NCBI RefSeq assembly: GCF_029867415.1 | Contig: NC_081186.1 | Location: 17,306,930-17,370,929, forward strand | Reading direction: 5' to 3' | Source of the DNA: Vicia villosa | Taxonomy: Eukaryota; Streptophyta; Magnoliopsida; Fabales; Fabaceae | Length of the DNA stretch: 64,000 nt | Part shown: positions 33,877 to 47,241 of the stretch, piece by piece | Position numbering within the stretch: the first letter of the stretch is position 1 | Layout of the letters: each line of letters starts with the position of its first letter | Notes under the pieces: generated by a model | The model's database searches: none | Told to the model about the DNA's origin: nothing | What the model saw: only the letters and a program-made list of their open reading frames with translations | Made by a program: the position numbers and the translations under genes

Positions 33877-34903
33877 ACTTTTAACATTCTTTCCCCTTCA
33901 ATTTGTTTCTAACTATAATTTTATTTTTATTTAACAAATCACAAAAAGAAATAAAATAAGTTTTTTTTATTATTATCATTTTATTTTAATTTTCGTTTTA
34001 TTTTATTTAATTTTTTTTAAATATTCATTTTTTTACTTTTATTCACTTTTTATTCAAAATCACAAAAAAAAAATTAAGTATTAGTATTACTTATATATAT
34101 TTTTTACGTTTTATTTCAAGTATTATGTTTTAATATCATTTAACCACAAAATCATAAACCAATAAAGACCTTAACTTTTCAAAAACACCAATTTATTTAT
34201 TTCCAAAGCAATACTCCGACAGATGGAAGCCACATGAATGCCAAAACTTAATGACATTTAATCTGTGTTTTTAATTTGATTTCAGGTTGGATATTTCTCG
34301 GAGGTGATAAAAGGAGAAAAAAAATGATTCTCTCCCAAAAGAAACAATTTCAAACCCTTAACCTCTCTCACCATTAACCAATTCTCACGTACAAAGCCAT
34401 ACCAAAACCTGTACAGGAAAAAGAAACAATTTCAAACCCTTAATTTGTTGTGTTGTTGTCTTTGTCATTTATACAGGAAAAAGAAGAAACGAGCCGTGAA
34501 ACAACACCACAACGCCGACAGCCAAAGCACCTCCTCACCGGCGAAACTCCCTCCGATTCACTCACCAGCCGCCGACGAAAGCAACAAGCGCTCATCCCAA
34601 CCAACAACGACGCAGACACGGCAACAATCCAGATCCTGTTTCAGCCACCATATGGATCCCCTTCAGTTCGAGATGTGAAATGAAGAGATCCACGTCTTTT
34701 GAATTCCGTCGCCGACGTTGACATCAGGTTATTAAGGTTCTCATTTTTCTTCCTAATTCATGCTTATTTTCTTGTTTCAGTGTTGTGGTTATGCATTTCT
34801 GTATTTTGGATAAATGAATGAAGTTTCTATAGTTCTATTAATACACTTGAAATCCTTATTAATATTAATATTAATTGATTATTTTATTAGTTAATAAATA
34901 TTA
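33877..34903 (+). other. Family-3 LTR, A/T-rich part and leader-like part
   Basis: Very A/T-rich to about 34230, then a stretch with many CACC/GCCG codons (34480-34680) resembling an LTR transcript leader. Two overlapping 77-codon ORFs at 34445-34683 have no recognisable domain. I see no gene. Confidence 0.55.
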
Positions 34904-34945
34904 TCTATAATATAAGAAAGTTCTATCTTTTTGAACTTTCTATGT
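34904..34945 (+). other. Helitron 5' terminus
   Basis: TCTATAATATAAG is followed by the inverted repeat GAAAGTTC-9-GAACTTTC (34917-34941). The TC start after A and the A/T-rich opening are typical of plant Helitrons. Confidence 0.6.
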
Positions 34946-35286
34946 GGTGCTGCCAAGTGGCTTAGTCTTAGAGCAGAATTTGTTTCTTCTTGATGCGCCA
35001 TGTGTAATTTTGAGGATTAATGAAGGTATGTTGTTCCATATTCCACCATTGATGTCTCATATAATTGGCATTAAGTTCGGTTTGTCCATGCAGCTTCTAT
35101 GCTCCATTATTATGTGTTACAAGCATAACTTAATGAGGACTTTATATGCTTCTTTCCATTCAGCTTCAGCATCGGTTATGGTTATGTAATGAAGAGTGGA
35201 ATGAAGAGTTTGTAACTCCTACATGGTTTTGTTATTTATAGTATTGTTTGGCTACACTTTTCTGCAGTATCATACCAGTGTTCAAT

Positions 35287-37719
35287 ATGGCAAGACCATT
35301 AGCAAAAATATGTGACATCAATGACAGCAAAGAACTTTGGAAAGTTGCTGTTCGTGTGCACCACAAATGGACAGTTGTTTCGAAGAAGAGGGAGCATTTT
35401 GAGATGATTTGTGTTGATGTATCGGTAATGAAGTGAATTGTTCGGTTGTTTTTTCATATATTGTTTCCGGTTTGTTGTATGTTTGATTTTAGTGTTTTTT
35501 CCAGGGTGGTGACATACATGTTGTTGTTCCTGCACCGCATGTATCTCTTTTTTCTGAAAAAATGGTCTTGGATCATAGTTACACTGTTTCCAATTTTAAG
35601 GTTCAGGCTAATGTTGCGGCTTTCAGACCTTCGTCTCATAAGTTTATGTTGAAGTTTACTGCTGGCACTACGGTTACGGATGATAACAACGCTGAAATAC
35701 CTCCAAAGCCGTTGGTGTTTACTAAATTTACTGATATAATAAACGGCAACTTTAACAAGGATGTGCTAATAGGTAGAATATTTTATCTCTATTCTGTTTT
35801 ACTGGATTTGTTTTTTATGTGTTGTTTCATTTTAAGGTTTTTTGGCTGTATGTGTTTTAGATGTCATTGGTATGGTGGAAAGTATTGGGTATTCACATAC
35901 CACATCAGGTGGCCGGAAGCAGCTGATTAACATGATGCTGCGTGACGGGGGTTTGTATTCATATTTATTGTATAATTTATCGAACATATCTTATGTGACT
36001 ATGTAGATGACATGGTTTGTATTATTTCTTCAGTGAGAATACTATCAATTGCACGCTTTGGGAATCCTATGTTGAACAATTCATGAAGTTCAAGCAGGAG
36101 CGCGGAGATGATTCGGGTCTTATTTTTGTCATGATTCAATATGCTAAAGTCAAGGAACAGGGTTAGTAATTGATCAAGTTTGGTGTTAGATATCCTTGTA
36201 TTTTGATACAGATGGTTATGTAACATTCTATTTGAATAGGTAAGTTTCCACTGTCCGTGACAAACACGTTTAATGTTACCGTCCTTGGTTTGAATACTGA
36301 TTTGCTGCCGATGAAAGAGTTTATAGAAAGGTATGCTCCCTGGATTTGCTCTTGTGTGGTTTTAATTTTTATGCAATGTGATTGTTACATTACTGTCTTC
36401 CTTTGACAGTTTTCCGAAGGATTCCATGATTACGTTGTCTGGCCAGGAGGGTTCCAATTCACAGCTTTCAGCACAGAACTCTGAAAATCAACAGATGACT
36501 CCTGTACAGAAATTGCTTTCAAAGGCTGTTGTAATGCCTATTGGGGATATTATTAAACTCAGAACTGTATGTTTGGAAGTTGTTGGCCATTTATTCTGAT
36601 TTAGTATATATTTCCATTTTTCCGTTGCATTTGACTGTGTATCGTATTATCTTTTGGTTCCATAATTGCAGATTACATTTTGTGCGACTGTTGGAGAAAC
36701 TAAAATGCTGGTTGCCTCTCCGTATGGCTGGTATTATCGTGGTTGTCATGCTTGCTCATGTATTGCGCGTGGTGACAGAGCTCCGTTTGAGTGTGAGGCT
36801 GGACATTTCACTGAGGCAGAGATTTTTAGGTTAACATCCTTGTCACATGTTTTATGTTATTTCATTTATATGTTTCATTGTCAAGGTACTGAACATGACC
36901 TTTTTGAGTGCTCTATGTATACTGCGAATGTAGGTATAAGATTGAGATTGAGGTTACTCATGCCGGGAATAGCTGTAACTTTCTATTTTGGGACCGAGAG
37001 TTGAGTTACTTTTGGGATTGTCTGCTTCTCAGCTGCGTCATACAATGATTAAGGTATTTCCGTTTACATACCGTTGGAAAAACATAGACAATTATGCCAG
37101 AGTTAACTGATCTTTGTCTTGCAATCTCCTACAGGCTGGCATTCATGATCCCTTGGAATTCCCACTGGCATTGGATCAGATGTTGGATTGCAAGATGGCT
37201 TTCAAAGTTAAGTGGCAACCACGTTGGAAGAATGCCTCTGTCGTTATGCTATTGAAGAATGACCCTTTTGTGAAAGAGCTTGCTGATCAGTTTGACACAG
37301 ATGAAGTATTTGAATTTAATCTTTGCACGTGTTATGCAACTTAAAATCATTTTAAACTGACTTTGCGCATATTATGATTTTGTACTATCTTTCGAATGAT
37401 TTGTAGATGAAACAACCTGCTGTCGAAGCAATGACCACTATTCGATCCGAACCTAATTTTGTCGTCGTAAGGACGTTTACTGTACTAAAATATACTCCAC
37501 TTTTAATGTACTGTTGAATATTAATTGTGTGATGTTTGTTCACTTATGTATCAGGATCTTGATGTGAGTTCAACGCACAACACATATCCAGTTACTCCTA
37601 CTGGAAAAAGACACTTTCCAGGTGCATCAAGCGAGTCAACAACCTCGGATGCCACGTGCGATGGAGAAATTTCATCAAACAAGTTAAAGAAAATTATAAA
37701 AATAGAGAAGATAGATTAG
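35287..37719 (+). pseudogene. Helitron RPA70-like single-stranded DNA-binding protein
   Basis: Eleven exons are visible from splice sites and protein similarity: 35287-35424, 35505-35772, 35861-35950, 36034-36161, 36240-36330, 36410-36566, 36672-36829, 36934-37053, 37135-37305, 37407-37466, 37555-37719. The product resembles plant replication protein A 70-kDa subunits: an OB-fold opening ('LWKVAVRVHHKWTV'), a second OB region, and a C-terminal zinc-ribbon type segment ('CHACSCIARGDRAPFECEAGH') with a last OB fold ('GIHDPLEFPLALDQML'). RPA homologues are known cargo of plant Helitrons and may coat single-stranded DNA during rolling-circle replication. I could not close the frame in exon 8 near 37000 (a shift of one or two bases is needed) nor across intron 3 (phase mismatch by one). 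I therefore call it a likely recent pseudogene. Confidence 0.75.
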
Positions 37720-38787
37720 TAGTTCCTGCATAATTTTATGTATGTTTGGGTGTGTTTTTGTTTTATGGTGTGGACATGTTTTATTTCCTTTCCACTTTAT
37801 TTGTTTTTTGTTTGTATTGCCACATAAACAAATCAGACTTGTAAGTCTGTTTCTTTTGGTTTGGTAACAACTATGTAATTTAATTTCTGTTATCTTAATA
37901 TAAGACTTTTCTGTTTTTCCTTAATCATATATTCAACTGCTATGATATTCTTTGTTTTTTACTCATCTCCAATATCCAAACTAGCATTACATGCTATTGT
38001 TAAAACATATTGTTACAACTAATAACAACCACAATTTGCATTATTGGTTACGACTACACGGGTAAAAGACACATAAACCTTATTCAAGAGTTACGCACGT
38101 GAAAATGAACTTGCATTTTTACTGAGAAGTCCACAGAACTAGCATGCACCGACCAAATTCTCCGTTGAATGTCATAAACGTATTAAAAAGTTCCTAACAT
38201 GAAATTGAACTTGCAATTATGCTGAGAAATCAACACACCTAACCTGCCCCGACAAAATGCTCCGTTGAATGTTATAAATAATCAAAATTAATATAGCTGT
38301 GCATATGACATTGTATGTATTGTCTTCAAATTGTTGACATTTATCTAAGCACCTGTTGCAATTGGCTTGAATGGGATCACCTACTGAGTTAAATAAAGGT
38401 ACACATGAGAGTTAGAAATATGTTAATGTCCATTCATGTTCTCATTAATAAGGACTGTTATAATAGGTAATATAAAGATTGTACATAACGTTTTGAAATT
38501 ATAATGACAAGACCTTCCATTTGCATTGTATAAAGTATATAGCAGATAATGCTTCACTTATTGCCTTATCCCAATGAACTTTCCAACATACCCCATTAAT
38601 ATTATATCTGTTTGTTTCATAACAACTGTTATCACTTGAGTAATGTGAATCCATACAGTTTTATATTGTAGAATTCATACAGTTTAATATTGTAATTGGA
38701 ATTGATTTATATGATTAGTCCACTCATATTCTTCTTAGAACTACTTACTGGCATCGTAGCTAAATTTAGGAAATATGCTAGAAACTA
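37720..38787 (+). other. Helitron spacer between RPA and RepHel
   Basis: A/T-rich non-coding sequence. It probably includes the RPA 3' UTR and the RepHel promoter, but I cannot pick out a convincing TATA box among many A/T-rich runs. It holds the direct duplication noted at 38096-38278. Confidence 0.6.
38096..38278 (+). repeat. Imperfect direct duplication of about 83 bp
   Basis: 38096-38178 and 38197-38278 are diverged copies sharing GAACTTGCA, CTGAGAA and CTCCGTTGAATGT. Function unknown. Confidence 0.75.
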
Positions 38788-41700
38788 ATGAACAAACCAG
38801 TCATACTAACTCTTCTATTTGCTAGACAAAGTAGAAGACTTAGAATGAAGGAGAAGAGAGATGCCCAATGCACTGAATCAGATCATTCTCGAAACTTGGT
38901 AGATAAAACTGATGTAAGTGATGCAAGGAAGAAAAGAAGGCTGATATTGCAAAATAAGAAATCATCATGTGGTCATCCTACCAGTGCCCCATCCCCAAGT
39001 ATAGTCTCCCCAGTTTCTATTCCAAATGTAGAAGATAGAGCTCATTCAATTGATGCTCGCAAGAAAAGAAGGCTTATATTAGAGAATAGAAAGTTTTCTG
39101 TCATACAACCTGAAACACAGTATTCCCAAGTGCCACTGTCTAACTCCGAGGATGAATGCAGCTCATCCAATACTTCAGACTCTGAAGATGATATGGAACA
39201 AGCACCGTTAGCAGATTCAAATTTACAAGGTAATATTACAAGGACTAAACATTTCAACGGCATATCAAATTTTTAGATCACAAATGACAATATGATAATT
39301 TCTAAATCTGCAGAATATTCTGATATAGGGGATCAAATATGGGAATGTACATATTTCCATGCACACATGTGGCTTCAAGAACGTGCCAGTAAAACCAAAA
39401 AGGGACATGTTCCCACATTCCATTGCTGTTGTCGCGGTGGTAAAATTGTTGTACCTTTACTTGAAGAGGCACCCCCACTGTTGAGACATCTGCTGTTTAA
39501 CAAAACATCTACCGAGAGCAAAAATTATCGAAATAATATTCGAACATACAACTCAATGTTTTCGTTTACTTCTCCTGGAATGAAATTTGACACCACATAT
39601 TCAAAGAAAGGAGGACCACCAACTTTGAGACTGCACGGTCAAACCTGTCATCGAATAGGTACTCTACTACCAGAAAATGGAGACCGTCCGCAATATGCTC
39701 AGCTATATATTTATGACACAGATAATGAAGTTACTAATAGAATGAAGTGTTTCAGGTATTTCTAATAATCCACAAATAGTTAAGGTCTTCGTGATCATTA
39801 CCTATATTTATTTTTAACGTCGCATAAAATCCGTAGAGACAATACTGAAATTGATGAGAACACTGTTCATAATTTGAAGATCATGTTAGATGAGTTCAAT
39901 ATTCATGCAAAAGTCTTTAGAATGGCGAGGGATGTCCTGGAAGATAATGCATTCTTAGACTTAAAACTGAGGGTTATATGTGATAGACCTGAGGATGGAC
40001 GCGTGTATAACAGACCAACGGTTTCAGAAGTTGCTGCACTAATTGTGGGAGACATTGATTCTGCGCTTAATAGGGACATTATTATTCAAGCACGCAACGG
40101 TGGTTTGCAACGTATTGATGAGTTTCATCCAGCATATTTGGCATATCAATACCCTCTGATATTTGCGTATGGTGAAGATGGTTATAGGAAAAATATATTG
40201 CATAGATATCGCCATGAAACTGAGGTGACCCGACAAAATCGTCAGAGCATCAAGGACTGGCTTTCATACAGGTTACAAGACCGTAGCGAGGAGGCAAAAA
40301 CTTTGCTACACTCACGGCGTCTATTTCAACAGTTCTTGGTCGATGGTTATTGTATGATGGAATCTGAAAGGCTGAACTGGTTGCGAAATAATCAATCAAA
40401 ATTAAGAGTGGGAAAATATAAAAGGTTGACAGATGAATGCAATAACGATGATGGCAGACAACAACAAAAGCGGGGAAAGCGAGTTGTCTTGCCTTCATCT
40501 TTTGTTGGGGGAAAAAGATATATGGATCAACTGTATTTTGACGGAATGGAAATTTCAAGTAGATTGGGTTTTCCAGACCTATTCATTACATTTACTTGCA
40601 ATCCAACATGGCCAAAAATTATCCGTGCCTTGTCCGAAACTGGGTTACAACCACACGATCGACCCGATATTATTACTAAAGTCTTCAAAATCAAATTTGA
40701 CGAACTCATTGCAGATATAACAAAAAAGCATGTTCTAGGGAAAGTTTTGGCCTGTAAGTATGCTTTTTTATGTTCTTTTAATTAATTAACATCTTCTTCC
40801 TAAATTGAAATTACATATTAACTAACTGGTACATTTATAGTTATGTACACTATTGAATTTCAGAAGAGGGGATTGCCACACGCACATATTTTGATTTTCT
40901 TACATCCTCAGAGCAAATACCCCACACCATCTGACATTGACAACATCATCTGTGCTGAAATACCAGACCCTGCTGTTCACCCGAGGTTGTATGCGTTGGT
41001 TAAATCTAACATGATGCACGGCCCATGTGGAGTGGCGCGCACGACATCAACCTGTATGAAAAATGGTAAATGCTCTAAATACTTCCCAAAGAAGTTTAAC
41101 GAGGAAACTATTGTTGATGCAGAAGGTTATCCCCTCTATAGGAGAAGATCAAAAACCCACGTTATTGAAAAAAATGGTATCGCATTGGACAACCGTCATG
41201 TGGTACCTTATAACAAAAGATTTCTCCTCAAATATAACGCACATATAAACATGGAATGGTGTAACCAGAGCACTTCAATCAAATATCTTTTCAAATACAT
41301 TAGCAAAGGCTATGACAGAATAACAGCTTCGGTGTCAACCAACAACAATGAACCGGTTGATGAAATAAAACAATACTTAGATTGCAGATATATCTCACCA
41401 TGTGAAGCATGCTGGAGAATTTACTCCTTTCACATTCATGGTAGAAGACCGGCAGTTGAACGTATGTTTTATCACTTGGTAGGCGAAAAGGCTGTTTACT
41501 ACACTGATCACGATCGAATGGAAAATGTTTTGGAGAATGCAAGTGTTACTGATTCCATGTTTACTGGTTGGCTATCTGCCAACTCAAAGTATACTGAGGC
41601 ACAGTCACTCACTTATGGTCAATTTGTGTCTAAGTTTGTTTACCACAAAAAAGAAAGGGAGTGGAGGCCCCGCAAAAAGGGATTCACCATTGGGAGATTG

Positions 41701-42104
41701 ATATGGGTTCCACCAACAACAGGTGAACTTTTTTACCTGCGGATGATATTGACGATAGTCAAGGGACCAAAAAGTTATGAAGAAATTCGCAAGGTCGGTA
41801 ATACCCAGTATGAAACATTTAGAGATGCATGCTTTGCCATGGGATTTCTGGAAGATGACAAAGAATATATTGGTGCACTCAAAGAGGCCAGTGAGTGGGG
41901 CTCTGGACATTTTGTCCGAAAACTATTCGTGGTGATGCTATTGTCAGGTGCTGTTAATCGCCCAGCACACGTTTGGAAGGAATCATGGCAGCTGTTATCT
42001 GATGGTGTCCTACATGCTCAAAGGCAATTGGCTTTAAATACAGGTTTTTAAGAGTTTAAATTTAAACAATATATGCTAAATTATTGTTGCAGTTATATTA
42101 TCTA

Positions 42105-42190
<86 letters not shown>

Positions 42191-44137
42191 GATATAAATG
42201 GATCTCTTCTATTAGCCAATGCATAATTTTCTTATTTATAATGTTGAAAAACAGAATTGGTTCTCACAGATGCCGAATTGCAACATTTGACCCTGATTGA
42301 AATAGAAAAGCTGCTTCAAGAAAATAAAAGGACACTAAAAGATTTCAAACCAATCCCTTATCCAGATGGATATGTTCTGCAACAATTAGGTAATAGACTG
42401 ATATATGACGAACGCAATTATAACATTGCCAAAACAAAGACAGAATTCACAAATCTCTTTCGTGGACTTACAGGTAAACCATTGAAATTATTATTAACTA
42501 AATTTTATAATACTACTGTATGTTTGGTTGATCATTTAGCGATTCATAATAACTATATTGTTAGTTATGCTATTGAAGAAAACCAATTTTGTGAAAGACC
42601 TTACTGATAACCTTGACCCAGATGAACAGACAGCCATGTATCAAAAAATTATGCGCGCAGTTGAGTCTCAGAATGGTGCAGTCTTCTTCCTACATGGTTA
42701 CGGTGGAACCGGTAAGACATACATGTGGAGAACACTGGCAGCAACATTAAGGTCGAAGCATGATATATGTCTGACAGTCGCAACCAGTGGTATAGCGTCA
42801 TTATTGTTGCCAGGAGGTCGAACTGCACATTCAAAATTTAAGATACCAGTGCCAACGCTCGATAATTCTACTTGCAAAATTGAGTACAATGATGATGTGG
42901 GAGACCTTCTTAGACAAACTAAACTAATTATTTGGGATGAGGCTCCAATGGCACACAAGCATACTTTTGAAGCACTTGATAGAACGCTCAGAGACCTAAT
43001 GTCTAAATACGGTAACTCCAAGGAGATGTTTGGTGGAAAAGTTGTTGTGTTTGGAGGTGATTTCAGGCAGATTTTACCTGTTGTCCCTCGAGGAAGCCGT
43101 TCGGATATTGTACATTCTGCCATAAATGCGTCTTACATATGGAATTCTGTTCAAGTGTTAACATTAACCAAAAACATGCGCCTCCAATCCGGTCCGACCG
43201 AAGATGATAAAAATGAAATGCAACAATTTTCTGAATGGTTGTTAAGAATTGGCGAAGGAAAAGTATCTGAGCCCAATGACGGTGTGACAGATTTTGAAAT
43301 TCCACCTGACCTGTTGATAACACAGTTCGAAGACCCAATTGTCGCCATTGTTGATGCTACATATCCTGACTTAATTCACAATTTTCATTCAATCCAATAC
43401 CTTAAGGGTCGAGCAATTTTGGCTTCAACATTAGAAATTGTGGAACAAATAAACAATCATATCCTTGACTTAATCCCAGATCTACATCTCTCTCACTACC
43501 CTTTACAAAAAGAACTTTTCATATTATTTTCATTTAACTCACATATATAATTCATACAGGAGACATGCGGGATTACTACAGCTCCAATACTGTTGATAAG
43601 TCCGAAATCAATGACGACACAGTGGTAAATATCCTAACTCCAGAATTTCTCAGTTCCCTCCGTACATCTGGTTTGCCTACCCATCATTTAAATTTAAAGG
43701 TTGGAACACCAATTATGCTCATGAGGAATATTGATCAGTCAGAAGGACTATGTAATGGAACAAGGTTGATAGTAACAAAATTGGGGACACATGTTATTGA
43801 AGCTTCGATAATAGCTGGAAAGAACTGTGGCAATCGGGTGTACATCCCACGAATGGATATGTCACCTTCCCAATCACCATGGTCGTTCAAGCTCAACAGA
43901 AGACAGTTCCCCATTATAGTGTCATATGCCATGACAATTAACAAATCCCAAGGACAGTCTTTGGATACTGTTGGTCTATACCTACCAAGGGATGTTTTTA
44001 CACATGGACAAATATATGTTGCACTATCAAGAGTGACAACCAAACAAGGAATCAAGATATTAATACATGATCAACATGCAAAAGTTAAAACAACAACTAC
44101 AAATGTAGTTTACAAGGAGATCTTTGACAATATATAA
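38788..44137 (+). CDS. Helitron RepHel transposase (HUH Rep plus Pif1-like helicase)
   Basis: Seven exons: 38788-39229, 39314-39755, 39837-40753, 40841-42043, 42255-42473, 42565-43479, 43560-44137. They join in one frame of about 1571 codons; all phases agree. The N-terminus (to about residue 150) is basic with two 'DARKKRRLIL' repeats. The Helitron-like Rep region follows, with the HUH motif 'LPHAHIL' (H614, H616) and the two catalytic tyrosines in 'KYLFKYISKG' (Y749, Y753). The C-terminal third is a Pif1/RecD-like helicase with Walker A 'GYGGTGKT' (about 1119-1126), Walker B 'LIIWDEAP' and motif VI 'YVALSRV' (about 1532). RepHel nicks, unwinds and transfers one strand in rolling-circle transposition. 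Introns 1-5 are GT-AG. The sixth begins AT rather than GT, and if it is retained the helicase ends early. The start at 38788 is provisional; M at 38845 is an alternative. Confidence 0.88.
42107..42190 (+). repeat. (CT)n(TA)n microsatellite in RepHel intron 4
   Basis: About 29 CT dinucleotides followed by about 12 TA dinucleotides, within the intron 42044-42254. A simple repeat, likely length-variable. Confidence 0.97.
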
Positions 44138-44263
44138 TTCCTGTATTTGTTGCTTTTATTATACTGATTCTTAAATTTAAATCCCTTTTAAGGTTTACTG
44201 ACAAATCGACACTAAAAAACTTCAAAAGCAATTATAGTGATAGCTGCCAGTTACTGCAATATA

Positions 44264-45125
44264 CTATCCGGGAAACCTATAAACGTAACATATTGCACAA
44301 CGACATCGGACATCAACTCTAAATACAATACATTCACCGGCATCAATTTTATGACATCTACAAAACATATCCCACCCAGGACCTAACTCAGTATTGTAAG
44401 GATCATGAATGTTTGACAGTTTCATTGTTGTGGACATACCGCTGTCCCCACACAAAACAAGAGCTTCATACCCACAACTTCCCAAGATTCTTGCAGTATT
44501 TAACCCCAACTTCTGCAATACAAACACAAACTGTTAAATCATACAATTACTTCATTAAACCTTAACCCAAAAAACTGAAAAGTATTAGAATAAGTTACTA
44601 AACTAATTTTCCATCATTTAATGAAGACTGAGAAACTGTAACAACAAACGAATGAATGTTGTCATCAAATGTGTATCGGTTGTGAAAGTACGGTAAATCC
44701 ACCCAATCTCCCACTTCTTTAAACCAGTTTATTCCAAAATTATTGTCCCCATAATAACCAAATTCAACAATAACGCCGACAGGAAAAGCATAATATGCTT
44801 CTAACAAGCACCAACCACTTATTATCATCGGATGATCGCCAACTTTATTAAAGATCAACTCATGGTGGACACCTTGGTTGTTGAGCACTGTCCAAACTTT
44901 GTTTAATTCGTCATTGTAATTCAGTGTGAATTCTGGATCAATTTCAGGATACATCTTGAAATTTACAATACTTAATTTATGAGTCGAGAGTATTTTAACA
45001 TAATAAACAACATAATACCAATACTTAATTACACAAGAAACTGCTGTACATACCTGTGAACATACTTTCGCAATTAAAAAACAGTCAATCTGTCTGGAAT
45101 GAATGAGAGTTCCTGTTTTATACAT
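44264..45125 (-). CDS. Helitron B3-like gene 1
   Basis: Three exons on the minus strand, 45125-45054, 44954-44604 and 44512-44264, join in frame to 223 residues. Residues 25-141 hold a B3-like module ('ISGWCLLEAYYAFPVGVIVEFGYYGDN'). Residues 142-223 hold a second with the typical '(G)PGWDMFCRCHKIDAGECIVFRV' ending of a plant B3 DNA-binding fold. It resembles the divergent B3 proteins common in legume genomes. The donor after exon 2 (TTA|GTTTAG) is weak, so that junction is less certain. It lies 126 bp beyond the RepHel stop and converges on it. A role in DNA binding is inferred from family only. Confidence 0.65.
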
Positions 45126-45521
45126 TTAGTAGAAACCAAAGACACAACTTGTGTTTGTATGATACTCAAAACACTGCAAACTATACCTGTTTCAATGTGG
45201 TTTTTGGTCTTTTATATAACAACAAACATATATGGTATCAATATTGTAACATTCACATTTAATTTCGGTTATAAACATTCATTAAAAACTATCTTATAAA
45301 ACACATCTATTAATATAATAACCACACAATAAACTTAATATTACATATAACATATTATAGGACTTATCCAACAACTGACATGAAACATAAAGATACTTCT
45401 TAAAATTACATCAAGCTTCGAACAACATAAAACAAACACAACCCCACCACTAATACATAACTATTGTCACACCATCATTACTAAAACTATCATTACATAA
45501 CACACTCATATTTCAACTGCA
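45126..45521. other. Spacer between B3-like genes 1 and 2
   Basis: A/T-rich non-coding DNA, presumably the promoter of B3-like gene 1 and the 3' UTR of gene 2. I see nothing else in it. Confidence 0.55.
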
Positions 45522-46533
45522 TTATCCACAACGGGATCGGTTGACCACTGCCACAGCTACCATTTGTGTCCCAGGTTGCACTGATGAACAAGGTTTATCG
45601 CATATTACAAACCTCAGCCGGTCACCATCTTGAATGCCTCCTTCCTTCACAAAATCGCACCAACCCTTCCAAAGATATCTCTCAACTCCATACTCCCTCT
45701 TGGAATAATGAAGCTCACACTTGAATACCCTTTTGAAGTCAGAATCACGAAACAAGACGCGCGTATAGCGCTTGTCCAAGCAGTTGCGGACGACTTCTTG
45801 AGGAAATTGCTGCAACAATAGCATATAATATATCATCTTTAACCATACAACTTAAATAGAATTAGAGGAAATTCAAAAACAAGAGTGTTTGAAAAAACTT
45901 AACCCAAACATAACTAACTTAATATACTTACAAGCACATTTTCAGAAGCTACTTTGACAGAATCAATAACCTTACACCAGGAATAGTATTTGTATCCATC
46001 CTCTTCCTTCGTATCAATGGATTCCACCCTCCTGCTCCTCTTTTCTTTTGCAATCGTAACAGGAGAAGACCTCCTGTTAGCCACATCTCCACTCGCCAAA
46101 CTGTTATCATGTTTCCCATCAGTCAATCTTTCAACCACAACCTCTTTCCCAGTTATTTGGCTCCATAAACGAGCACTTCTTCTAGGACCACTGCCAGACG
46201 TCACATTAACCTCACTCCCAATGTTTAGCATTTCCCAACTTCTTTTCCATTCTTTCTGAATCCGCCTCTCCTCCAACACCCTCTTTATGCGATATTCATT
46301 TTTGAGCATATCCCATGTTTCATCAAATTTCATCTTCCTTGCATTCCTGCTGAACAGAGACTATTCAGAATCAGTATATAATTTCCAATAAAACGTGAAT
46401 CAACGATTGAACATGCAAAAAGAAATAACAGAGCGTGTATCAACATTAGCTGATTAAACCGTCTACATTACAAATCAAATTTACACGCAGGAAATCACCT
46501 TCCACCAGAAATCATTGAACTGTTCTCCCCCAT
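45522..46533 (-). CDS. Helitron B3-domain gene 2
   Basis: Three exons, 46533-46499 (35 nt), 46346-45932 and 45809-45522, all with GT-AG junctions, join in frame to 245 residues. Residues 12-60 are a charged helix, followed by a basic, Ser-rich linker with 'KEKRSRR' as a possible nuclear signal. The last 95 residues form a B3 DNA-binding domain: 'FPQEVVRNCLDKRYTRVLFRD' opens it and 'WKGWCDFVKEGGIQDGDRLRFVI' closes it. B3 proteins are plant-specific transcription regulators in the nucleus. The 35-nt first exon matches in length that of gene 3, which marks the two as paralogues. No lesion is seen. Confidence 0.78.
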
Positions 46534-47241
46534 TTCACTAATTCCTCAACCAAACTTCTGAAAAACTAAACGTAAAATCTTTGAGGGCATAAACCTTATA
46601 TTAAAAAGTGAAACTACGTAACGTATAGAAACAAACCCAATGTTTCCTACTTCATCTGCAATAATATATTACTCTATTCATCACTAATGACACTAAAAGC
46701 CCATTACTACTCACACATGACCATTCCTCTATTACAGCCACCAAAATACTTAATGTCATAATTCTCTTCAATAGAAACTTAATTCCAAACGTTAAATGTT
46801 ATATTAAAACTAATAAACAAACCCAATAAATAACTACAACAATATAAAAATCTTTACAACATAAAAATAAGTCCCAAACGAACAAATTGTCTTTCCGCTA
46901 TTAGGTCAATAAAAATATAACGGATAAATGTAATAGTATTATTAGAACTTCTTTTTATATTAATAAACAACACTAATCTATCGGAACTTCAGCAAATAAT
47001 ATAATTCATTCAAAACAAAAACACTACCATAACGATAACACACCTATCTTATCATTTAATACATAAAAAAACTTAATTCACAATTGTTATATGATTGTTC
47101 ACGGGAAGATAAAAAAAAACATAAACTTCCCCTCTATCCAACCAAAAATTAACAACAATAAAACCAACCATACTGTTCAGGCAATACATATTACCAAAAA
47201 AATAAACACAGTCAATATTACAAGTCCAAATCCAAAACGCC
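46534..47241. other. Spacer between B3 genes 2 and 3
   Basis: A/T-rich, without a credible ORF. It should contain the promoter of gene 2 (46534 onward) and the 3' UTR of gene 3. Confidence 0.55.

Noticed and set aside
39042..39263. Antisense and alternate-frame ORFs inside RepHel and RPA exons
   Set aside because: Shadows of the coding strand without independent domain evidence.
44138..44263. Helitron 3' end directly after RepHel
   Set aside because: No GC-rich hairpin followed by CTRR and T is seen there, whereas 49482-49515 has hairpin, CTAG and T.
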